Below, piece after piece: positions 1 through 5,419 of a stretch of DNA of 6,131 nt. The notes below the pieces were generated by a model. The model did not search any database. It was not told the origin of the DNA and saw only the letters and a list, made by a program, of their open reading frames with translations. Position numbers and translations under genes: made by a program. The stretch covers positions 1-6,131 of the forward strand of contig CALCOW010000423.1 of assembly GCA_937899935.1 (NCBI GenBank), read 5' to 3'. Numbering within the stretch: the first letter of the stretch is position 1; every line of letters starts with the position of its first letter. Source of the DNA: an uncultured Phycisphaerae bacterium. GTDB lineage: Bacteria; Planctomycetota; Phycisphaerae; Phycisphaerales; SM1A02.

Positions 1-1349
1 CACGAACTTCCGGAGAGGCTGCTTTAGTCGTTCTTCATGAGGCGGCGACCGCGCATACTCCATTTGAAGTTATCGTCATGGATCTTGCCATGCCAGGACT
101 TTCTGGTCAGGCGTTGGTGCGTCGTATTGCTGAAGACCATACCGATGTTGTCGTGGTGGCGGTAACAAGTTTTGGCACTATTGAAGAAGCTGTTGACACC
201 ATGCATGCTGGTGCGATTGACTATCTCACCAAGCCACTTCAGAAGTTAGATCTTGAAAGAACAATTGATCGAGCATTGCGTCGCCAGGCACTTCGAACAG
301 GCCGTTCATCAAAATCGAAAGCAGTTGGTGGGGCTGGGCTAAAGGCAACATCACATGGTCTTGATTCAGTGGTCAGTGGTGATCCGCGGATGCAAGATGT
401 CTATAGCACGATTGTATCCGTGGCTGATAGTCCAACAACAGTTCTGATGACCGGTGAGTCGGGGACGGGCAAATCACTTTTGGCTCGTTGTATTCATACG
501 CACTCTGATCGTTGCCAGGGGCCCTTTGTTGAAGTGTCCTGTGGTTCGATTCCTGAGACTCTTCTGGAGTCGGAACTGTTTGGTCATGTCAAAGGCGCCT
601 TCACTGGCGCCCATGCTGACAAGGTAGGGCGTTTTTGCGCGGCTGATGGCGGCACGATTTTCTTAGACGAAATTAATTCTGCCTCACCAGGGATGCAACT
701 GAAACTTCTTCGCGTCTTGCAGGAAAGACAATTTGAGCCAGTTGGAACAAGCCAGCCAGTATCCGTCGATGTGCGCATTGTATTGGCTAGTAATCAGCCA
801 TTAGAGAACCTCGTTGCTGAAGGTACTTTTCGCCAGGATCTCTACTACCGGATTAATGTTGTTAGCGTTGAGTTACCACCGTTGCGTGATCGACTCGCGG
901 ATGTGATTCCACTTGTCGAACACTTTATCGAAGAGAAATCAGCGTTGTTACAGCGTCAGGTCCTGGGTTTTACCGACGAAGCGATGGAGTTGTTGCTCAA
1001 GTACAACTATCCGGGCAATGTACGTGAGCTCGCTAATATTGTTGAGCGAGCAGTTGTCCTGAGCAATGAAAGTCGAATTAGTAGTCAAGGGTTACCGCCA
1101 ACGCTGAAAGATCAAACAGGCATTCTTTCACATCAGGCCGCTCATCGAGACATCGATGATCTTACGGGCCTCGATGTGAAGCCACTTCGATTGGCGTTAG
1201 AAGGTCCTGAGCGACAAATCATTCATCATGCTCTTGAAAGCAATGATTGGAATCGACAGCAAACTGCCGATCAACTCGAGATTAACCGAACCACGCTTTA
1301 CAAGAAGATCCGCTATTACGGATTGGACAAACTCGGTCGAACGGCCTGA
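1..1349 (+). CDS. NtrC-family sigma-54-dependent response regulator (5' end outside window)
   Basis: This is a two-component transcription activator of the NtrC family, which remodels RNA polymerase holding sigma-54 by ATP hydrolysis. The reading frame is open from the first bases of the window, so the true start lies upstream; the ATG at 78 is internal. Seen in sequence: the end of a receiver domain with the phospho-acceptor Asp in MDLAMPG (codon 81-83), then the conserved Thr (VTSF) and Lys (LTKP). After a linker comes the AAA+ domain: Walker A GESGTGKS (453-476), the sigma-54-contacting GAFTGA loop (594-611), Walker B in GGTIFLDEI, the arginine-bearing FRQDLYYRINV segment, and YPGNVREL. 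The C-terminus is a Fis-type helix-turn-helix around NRQQTADQLEINRTTLYKKI. All key residues are present, so it should be functional. The signal and the partner histidine kinase are not visible. Its 3' end overlaps the convergent ftsI gene by 34 bp. The family call is very firm; the specific regulon is unknown. Confidence 0.97.
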   Translation, partial: RTSGEAALVVLHEAATAHTPFEVIVMDLAMPGLSGQALVRRIAEDHTDVVVVAVTSFGTIEEAVDTMHAGAIDYLTKPLQKLDLERTIDRALRRQALRTGRSSKSKAVGGAGLKATSHGLDSVVSGDPRMQDVYSTIVSVADSPTTVLMTGESGTGKSLLARCIHTHSDRCQGPFVEVSCGSIPETLLESELFGHVKGAFTGAHADKVGRFCAADGGTIFLDEINSASPGMQLKLLRVLQERQFEPVGTSQPVSVDVRIVLASNQPLENLVAEGTFRQDLYYRINVVSVELPPLRDRLADVIPLVEHFIEEKSALLQRQVLGFTDEAMELLLKYNYPGNVRELANIVERAVVLSNESRISSQGLPPTLKDQTGILSHQAAHRDIDDLTGLDVKPLRLALEGPERQIIHHALESNDWNRQQTADQLEINRTTLYKKIRYYGLDKLGRTA

Positions 1350-3094
1350 GCAGTCAATGATGGTTGATCTTGCTCCTCGGTGCCTGGTTGATCTGGCATC
1401 ACACCGAGATAACCAAGGGCATGGTCGAGTACATCACGTACGACGGGGCCTGCCACCGTGCCTCCGTAATATCCCTTGCTGCGCTGTGGGTCATCAATGA
1501 CACAGATGGCGACCAGTCGTGGGTTGGATGCTGGCGCGCCGGCAATAAAGCTTGAGATGTAACGGTCTTCAAAGTAGCCGCCACCTTTTGGTTTTGGTAA
1601 CTGCGCCGTGCCTGACTTGCCAAAGAGGCGGTATTTTTCAGACGTGGCTCGCCGGCCAGTGCCCTCAGTCATAACGCGTTCGAGTACTTGTCGTGTCTGC
1701 AGTGCGACCCATGCTGGAATGGCACGATCGAGCATGACTGCCTCATTGTCATTGGCTGGGGTCAATCGTAGTTGGGGCATGGTGCCGTCCCGAGCAATGG
1801 CCATAAAAGCTCGCGCCATCTGGACTGGCGTCACCGCAATTTCATGGCCCATTGCTACGGAGACTTGGGTGTATTGATTCCAGTTTTTCTTTTGCGTGAC
1901 AAGTCCAGCTGACTCTCCCGAAAAACCGCAGTGTGTGAGTCGACCGAATCCAAAGCGTCCGACCGTTCCTTGCATTTCTTGAAAAGTCATTCGTTGGGCG
2001 ACGATTGCCATTCCACTATTCATGGATTTGATCAGGACTTTAGTCCAGTTGGATGGACCGTAATAATGGGCATCACGAACGAGTCTTCCAGTATCGGTGC
2101 GATATCCAGTACTCGTCGGTGTTTGCAACATTTCTTTGGGATCAGCTCGTCCCAGTGCAGTGGCCGTTGCCCAGACAAATGGCTTGAAGGTCGAACCTGG
2201 CTCATATGGATCGGTGACACAGCGATTACGCATGAGCGCCGGATGAACTGGTTTTTCCCGTTCTATTTCCTTACGATCAGCTGGTGGATCGAGCACTGCA
2301 TAAGTAGCAAGAATTTCACCAGTGGTGCAGTCTGCGAGGACCAGGCGCCCACCAGCTGCGTGACGTTTGCGTACTTCCTCTTGGAGGCGCTCTTGCACAT
2401 ACTGCTGAAGCACTAAATCGATGGTGATCTGAATGTCTTGCCCATCGCTACTTGGGGTGTAGCCATCCGGCTCGATCCAAAGAGCTCGGCGCCTGGCGTC
2501 CCGCAAGTAAGTGAGTTTTCCGTTGGCGCCCGCAAGATCTTCTTGAAATGCATATTCAGCTCCACTGAGTCCGGTATGTTCACTTCCCACAAAACCAACC
2601 AGTGCGATACCAAGCGAACCATTCGGTTGTTGGCGTACTTGTCTCATCTCGATACCAACGCCCGGCAAGTCTGCAGCTCGAACCGCTTCGACCTGCCAGT
2701 CTTCAAGCAGTGGTGCGATTACCACGTAGCGTTTATCAAGCCGTGGTTGCAGTTTGCGATCAATGTTCACAGGATCGACTTCAAGCAGAACACCTAAGTC
2801 AACAGCGATGGTGTCAGGATCGGTCACAAGAGATGGATCAACAAAAAGTCGGTAGCCCATTGTTGATGTTGAAATGATTCGTCCATGCCGATCGAGGAGG
2901 TCACCACGTCGGGCCATCTCCGGTCGTGAGGACATTGGTGATCCTACGACGGAGGCTAATTTTGAATTCGGGGCGATCTTAAGCTGCACAACACGAGCGA
3001 ACACAATTGCAAGTATGAGTAGTACCAGCGGCGGAGCAATACGTAAGAACGTCTTGGTTCGTGCCTTGCACAGATTGAGCGCCTCATCCTCCAT
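1316..3094 (-). CDS. ftsI: Class B penicillin-binding protein, septal transpeptidase FtsI (PBP3-like)
   Basis: This is a D,D-transpeptidase that crosslinks septal peptidoglycan at the outer face of the cytoplasmic membrane. Numbered from the ATG at 3094 (592 aa), it has a short cytoplasmic N-terminus, one membrane segment at about 18-38, the class B pedestal motif RRGDLLDRHGRII at 63-75, and GLSGAEYAFQEDL near 175-187. The transpeptidase domain carries STFK (nucleophile Ser301, codon 2192-2194), SMN as the SxN motif (357-359), and KSGT in the KTG position (493-496). There is no PASTA domain. A Gln/Pro-rich tail follows. An in-frame TTG at 3112 would add six residues, but the ATG is preferred because GAGGA lies 11 nt upstream of it. 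The start overlaps the FtsL-like gene by 11 bp, suggesting translational coupling. PBP2/MrdA also has KSGT, but the company of rsmH and an ftsL-like gene favours FtsI. The stop lies inside the opposing regulator gene. Confidence 0.95.
   Translation of the reverse strand: MEDEALNLCKARTKTFLRIAPPLVLLILAIVFARVVQLKIAPNSKLASVVGSPMSSRPEMARRGDLLDRHGRIISTSTMGYRLFVDPSLVTDPDTIAVDLGVLLEVDPVNIDRKLQPRLDKRYVVIAPLLEDWQVEAVRAADLPGVGIEMRQVRQQPNGSLGIALVGFVGSEHTGLSGAEYAFQEDLAGANGKLTYLRDARRRALWIEPDGYTPSSDGQDIQITIDLVLQQYVQERLQEEVRKRHAAGGRLVLADCTTGEILATYAVLDPPADRKEIEREKPVHPALMRNRCVTDPYEPGSTFKPFVWATATALGRADPKEMLQTPTSTGYRTDTGRLVRDAHYYGPSNWTKVLIKSMNSGMAIVAQRMTFQEMQGTVGRFGFGRLTHCGFSGESAGLVTQKKNWNQYTQVSVAMGHEIAVTPVQMARAFMAIARDGTMPQLRLTPANDNEAVMLDRAIPAWVALQTRQVLERVMTEGTGRRATSEKYRLFGKSGTAQLPKPKGGGYFEDRYISSFIAGAPASNPRLVAICVIDDPQRSKGYYGGTVAGPVVRDVLDHALGYLGVMPDQPGTEEQDQPSLTAQAVRPSLSNP
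1376..1408. repeat. Inverted repeat just beyond the regulator stop, within the ftsI 3' end
   Basis: CTCGGTG at 1376-1382 and CACCGAG at 1402-1408 are a perfect 7-bp inverted repeat with a 19-nt loop, 26 bp past the regulator's stop codon. Since there is no intergenic space between the convergent genes, this is the nearest candidate for a transcript-end structure for the regulator. No T-run follows on the plus strand, and the bases are inside ftsI coding sequence, so it may be chance. Confidence 0.3.
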
Positions 3095-3407
3095 ATCGGA
3101 GCTCTTCCTCAACGTGTTCCGAGTCTGGCTTCATGGAGTTTTGCTGCTGGTCTTTCGTAGATGTTTGAGGCAATGCCATTTCAACCCACTGATCGGGTGC
3201 CATGGATCGGAGTTTCTCGATCACACTGGGGCGACAGGCATTTGCAATTTCATTGCGAAGCGACCAGACCGCGTGGCGCTGCTCCTGTAGTCGATGATGC
3301 AGTCGGGTTATTTCATGAACCGTATCAATCTGCTCCTGCCTCGTGAGCAAAAGGGCAAGCGCAGTGAGGCCTGCAATGATGATCAAAGTCAGGAGTTTGG
3401 CGAACAC
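3084..3407 (-). CDS. Small FtsL-like bitopic membrane protein
   Basis: This is a 107-aa protein with the FtsL layout: a very short cytoplasmic start, one hydrophobic segment at residues 4-22, then a charged helical stretch at about 23-57 with heptad-like spacing that suggests a coiled coil. FtsL in known systems pairs with FtsB and recruits or activates FtsW and FtsI. The last 25 or so residues are hydrophilic and rich in Gln, Asp and Glu. FtsL is poorly conserved in sequence, so the call rests on size, topology and position directly before ftsI, with the stop overlapping the ftsI start by 11 bp. The start is GTG, supported by a strong AAGGAG placed 8 nt upstream. It begins 33 bp after the LysM gene. 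No gene symbol is given because homology to FtsL itself cannot be shown by eye; another short division or envelope protein remains possible. Confidence 0.75.
   Translation of the reverse strand: MFAKLLTLIIIAGLTALALLLTRQEQIDTVHEITRLHHRLQEQRHAVWSLRNEIANACRPSVIEKLRSMAPDQWVEMALPQTSTKDQQQNSMKPDSEHVEEELRYGG
3106..3110 (-). promoter_or_regulatory. Ribosome binding site of ftsI
   Basis: On the minus strand GAGGA lies 11 nt before the ATG at 3092-3094. The alternative TTG at 3110-3112 overlaps this site and has no comparable purine-rich stretch ahead of it, so the ATG is the better start. The site is inside the end of the FtsL-like coding sequence, as expected for coupled translation. Confidence 0.6.
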
Positions 3408-3415
3408 AAGGTGTG

Positions 3416-3421
3416 CTCCTT
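3416..3421 (-). promoter_or_regulatory. Ribosome binding site of the FtsL-like gene
   Basis: On the minus strand AAGGAG lies 8 nt before the GTG at 3405-3407. This near-ideal match and spacing decide the non-ATG start of the small FtsL-like gene. A nearby upstream ATG is in a different frame. Confidence 0.8.
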
Positions 3422-3440
3422 GCCATAGAAAGAAGACAAG

Positions 3441-4235
3441 CTAATGAGCTGCCGGATATCGCAGTACCATGCCGACGCGAAGTTGATCTGGATCAGTGAT
3501 CGTGGACTGGTTGATTTTGAGAAAAGCATCCATCTGTGAAACAGAGCCCATTAATTTCTGTGTCAGTTCAGAAAAGGTGTCGCCTGAAACAACTTTGTAC
3601 GTGCCATATCCACTTGCATCAGTGCGACGAGAAGTGGCAACAGGTGTGCGTGTGGTCTCAGTGTTTTCGGTCACCGTCGTGTTGCCTGCAATTACGGTTA
3701 ACGCGGGCAGCCGTAAACGATGGTTAAGTCGTAGTTGATTTGCATTGTTGATCCCGTTGTATCGAGCCACGGCCTTCACCATATGGGTGGCACCGTAATG
3801 TTTTCGGCAGATGCTCGTCAGCGAGTCGCCGCTGCGTACTTGATAGAAGTCAAATTCGGCAGTCCCAGACATGGGGTTTTGTGGCGATGCGATGCTGGCC
3901 AATTGTTGCAGGTTGGGCGTGCGAAGCTGTTGCGGCTGATTAGACGCCGTGGTTGTTGAAGCGAGCCTTGCAACGGGTGTTGATGTTGTCGGTTGAGAGG
4001 ATGCAGCGACAGGCTGTTCTGGCTGCGTCAAACCGACCGCCGCAGGATAGACCTCGATGAGATCTGGCGTCCGTTGCCTTAAGTTAGTGTTGTTGTGCGG
4101 TAGACCATCTGTTGTCGCACGCAGATCAGCGGTGGCGGATCTGGTTGTGGTCGAGAAGTGGTCTGAGATCAGGATTCCAACGATGAGAATAAGTCCGAAT
4201 CCAACGACAAGAGCCAGTTTATGTTCCCGGGTCAT
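3441..4235 (-). CDS. Membrane-anchored protein with two LysM domains
   Basis: This 264-aa protein has an N-terminal signal anchor (hydrophobic residues about 7-24 after MTREHK), a long low-complexity linker rich in Thr, Ser, Pro and Gln (about 27-128), and two LysM domains. The first spans about 131-177 (YQVRSGDSLTSICRKHYG to LRLNHRLRLP) and the second about 213-261 (YKVVSGDTFSELTQKLMG to LRVGMVLRYP). LysM domains bind N-acetylglucosamine in peptidoglycan. No catalytic domain (amidase, peptidase or transglycosylase) is present, so it is best read as a peptidoglycan-binding tether in the periplasm. It lies between rsmH and the ftsL-like gene, where standard dcw clusters have no such gene, so a role at the septum is plausible but inferred. 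The start ATG has only a weak AGGGA at 11-nt spacing. The 3' end is 33 bp from the next gene, consistent with one transcript. Confidence 0.92.
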   Translation of the reverse strand: MTREHKLALVVGFGLILIVGILISDHFSTTTRSATADLRATTDGLPHNNTNLRQRTPDLIEVYPAAVGLTQPEQPVAASSQPTTSTPVARLASTTTASNQPQQLRTPNLQQLASIASPQNPMSGTAEFDFYQVRSGDSLTSICRKHYGATHMVKAVARYNGINNANQLRLNHRLRLPALTVIAGNTTVTENTETTRTPVATSRRTDASGYGTYKVVSGDTFSELTQKLMGSVSQMDAFLKINQSTITDPDQLRVGMVLRYPAAH

Positions 4236-4338
4236 GATGCGCAGCGTCCCTGCATGCTTGACTGGGCCGTGCGCATCTCCGAAGCGCCAGATCCAGAGGT
4301 CAGATCAGTCTCAAGATACAAGCAGTGCATCCTGAGTT

Positions 4339-4365
4339 TGAGGTGTCAGTCCATTGACAACCTCA
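4339..4365 (-). other. Hairpin in the rsmH-lysM gap
   Basis: An inverted repeat gives two 5-bp stem segments (TGAGG/CCTCA and TGTCA/TGACA) separated by a single bulged base, with a 6-nt loop. It begins 25 nt after the rsmH stop on the transcribed strand. A competing pairing, CCTGAG at 4331-4336 with CTCAGG at 4362-4367, uses part of the same bases. No U-run follows, so it is not a classical intrinsic terminator; an mRNA stability or processing element is possible. The function is unknown. Confidence 0.45.
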
Positions 4366-4390
4366 GGTAAGCATTTCACGATCGCAGGAC

Positions 4391-5323
4391 TCAGAGGGGC
4401 TTGCGAAGTCGAATGACACGCAATTTCGCCGAGCGTGATCGTGGATTGTCTTGTTGTTCAGCCATGCCTGGACGAACAACACCTTTCATAACATGGTCAG
4501 CCAACTCGCGGCGGACCAGGTCGTTAAAGGCACGCTTGATGGGGCGATCTTCGAGGCTATGAAAGGCAATCATGCCTATTCGTGCGCCCGGATTAAGCCA
4601 TCCACCCTTGGCTGCCTGCTCGGCGCCCTGGACAATATCGCCCAAGAGCACATGAAGAGCAGCCAGTTCATCGTTCACGGCAATTCGAAGTGCCATGAAC
4701 GTCCTTGTGGCTGGGTTGATCCGGGATTGTGCCGCACGTCGCCCGTAGACTTCCCGTACCAGTTGCGCAAGCGCACCAGTGGAGAGAATCGGCTCCTGGC
4801 GTCGATTCTGTGTAAGTTTTCGGGCGATCTTGCTGGCCAGTGGCTCCTCGCCGTACTCCTTGATCAAGGCCGCAAGCTCAGATTCAGGCAGCGTGGCGAT
4901 AAGATCCGCCGCTGTGGGCCCGGAGGAAGGGTCAAATCGCATATCCAGTGGACCATCATTGGCAAAGCTGAAACCCCGCTCAGCTGAATCAATTTGGGCA
5001 GAATTCGTGTCCAGATCGGCCAGAAGCACGTCGAGACGTACACCACGATCGGTTAATTCGCGACAGGCGCCGGCAAAGTTCTCATGGATTGCAGTGATCG
5101 GTAGATTCTGGGCTAGCAGACGTTGGTTAGTGGTGAGTAGGCGTGTCTGGTCGCGATCAAAGGCAAAGAGGTGTCCGCCATCGACGCCGTTAACTCGGGC
5201 GGCAATGGCCGCGCTGTGTCCGCCTTCACCAAGGGTGCAGTCGAGCGCTTTTTCGCCGGGCTGCGGGTCAAGCAGTTCAATCGTCTCATTGAGTAGAACA
5301 GGTTGGTGGGCTGGTTGGTTCAT
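4391..5323 (-). CDS. rsmH: 16S rRNA (cytosine(1402)-N(4))-methyltransferase RsmH (MraW)
   Basis: RsmH is an S-adenosylmethionine-dependent enzyme that methylates N4 of C1402 in 16S rRNA, in the decoding centre. At 310 aa it has the usual family length. Visible landmarks are the N-terminal HQPVLLNE, SAM-binding motif I DCTLGEGGHS (28-37), FDRD (55-58), ERGFSF and DGPLDMRFD (115-131), NPATRTFMALRIAVNDEL (203-220), FHSLEDR (254-260) and the C-terminal NPRSRSAKLRV (293-303). One family motif departs from what I expect: the usual LLDLGVSSPQ reads LADLDTNSAQ at 101-110. The start is fixed by the conserved N-terminus; an in-frame stop lies just upstream and no other start codon fits. The bases before the ATG are pyrimidine-rich and show no Shine-Dalgarno sequence. 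rsmH classically opens the dcw cluster with mraZ, which is absent immediately upstream here. Identity is firm. Confidence 0.97.
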   Translation of the reverse strand: MNQPAHQPVLLNETIELLDPQPGEKALDCTLGEGGHSAAIAARVNGVDGGHLFAFDRDQTRLLTTNQRLLAQNLPITAIHENFAGACRELTDRGVRLDVLLADLDTNSAQIDSAERGFSFANDGPLDMRFDPSSGPTAADLIATLPESELAALIKEYGEEPLASKIARKLTQNRRQEPILSTGALAQLVREVYGRRAAQSRINPATRTFMALRIAVNDELAALHVLLGDIVQGAEQAAKGGWLNPGARIGMIAFHSLEDRPIKRAFNDLVRRELADHVMKGVVRPGMAEQQDNPRSRSAKLRVIRLRKPL

Positions 5324-5419
5324 AGAGAAAGATGACCGACACCCGACATGTTGTTAAATAGACTGATCTTCGTCGCTGGGCTTCAGGAAGTCGAACGTTC
5401 TGATGAGCTCTTTTATTGG
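5324..5419. other. sucB-rsmH intergenic spacer
   Basis: These 96 bp separate the sucB stop from the rsmH start on the minus strand. They hold a short perfect palindrome GAACGTTC but no convincing sigma-70 or sigma-54 promoter, no hairpin followed by a T-run, and no Shine-Dalgarno sequence for rsmH. I also find no MraZ-type direct repeats by eye. Whether rsmH has its own promoter here or is read through from sucB cannot be decided from the sequence. Confidence 0.5.

Noticed and set aside
78..80. ATG as the start of the response regulator
   Set aside because: The frame is open to the left edge with receiver-like residues, and starting here would remove most of the receiver domain just before the phospho-acceptor Asp.
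1361..1394. 10-bp direct repeat TGGTTGATCT at 1361-1370 and 1385-1394
   Set aside because: It encodes a repeated Asp-Gln-Pro in the low-complexity FtsI tail; two copies are not enough to suggest a regulatory array.
1931..2416. 161-codon open frame on the plus strand opposite ftsI
   Set aside because: It lies across the conserved FtsI transpeptidase motifs on the other strand and shows no recognisable domain.
3785..3802. TGGCACC followed by TGTTT on the plus strand as a possible sigma-54 promoter
   Set aside because: The -12 half does not match TTGC, and the site is antisense inside the LysM gene with no gene downstream on that strand.
4679..4695. Sigma-54-like element on the minus strand: TGGCAC, six bases, TTGCC
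   Set aside because: The spacer is one base too long for the -24/-12 promoter, and it falls in rsmH codons for the conserved peptide MALRIAVN, so protein constraint explains it.
4779..5357. 192-codon open frame on the plus strand opposite rsmH
   Set aside because: It is antisense to a firmly identified rsmH, and its composition (runs of Ser and Arg) is that of a mirror frame.
5387..5412. Palindrome GAACGTTC with flanking short complementarity as a sucB terminator
   Set aside because: The stem is short and imperfect and has no following T-run on the transcribed strand.
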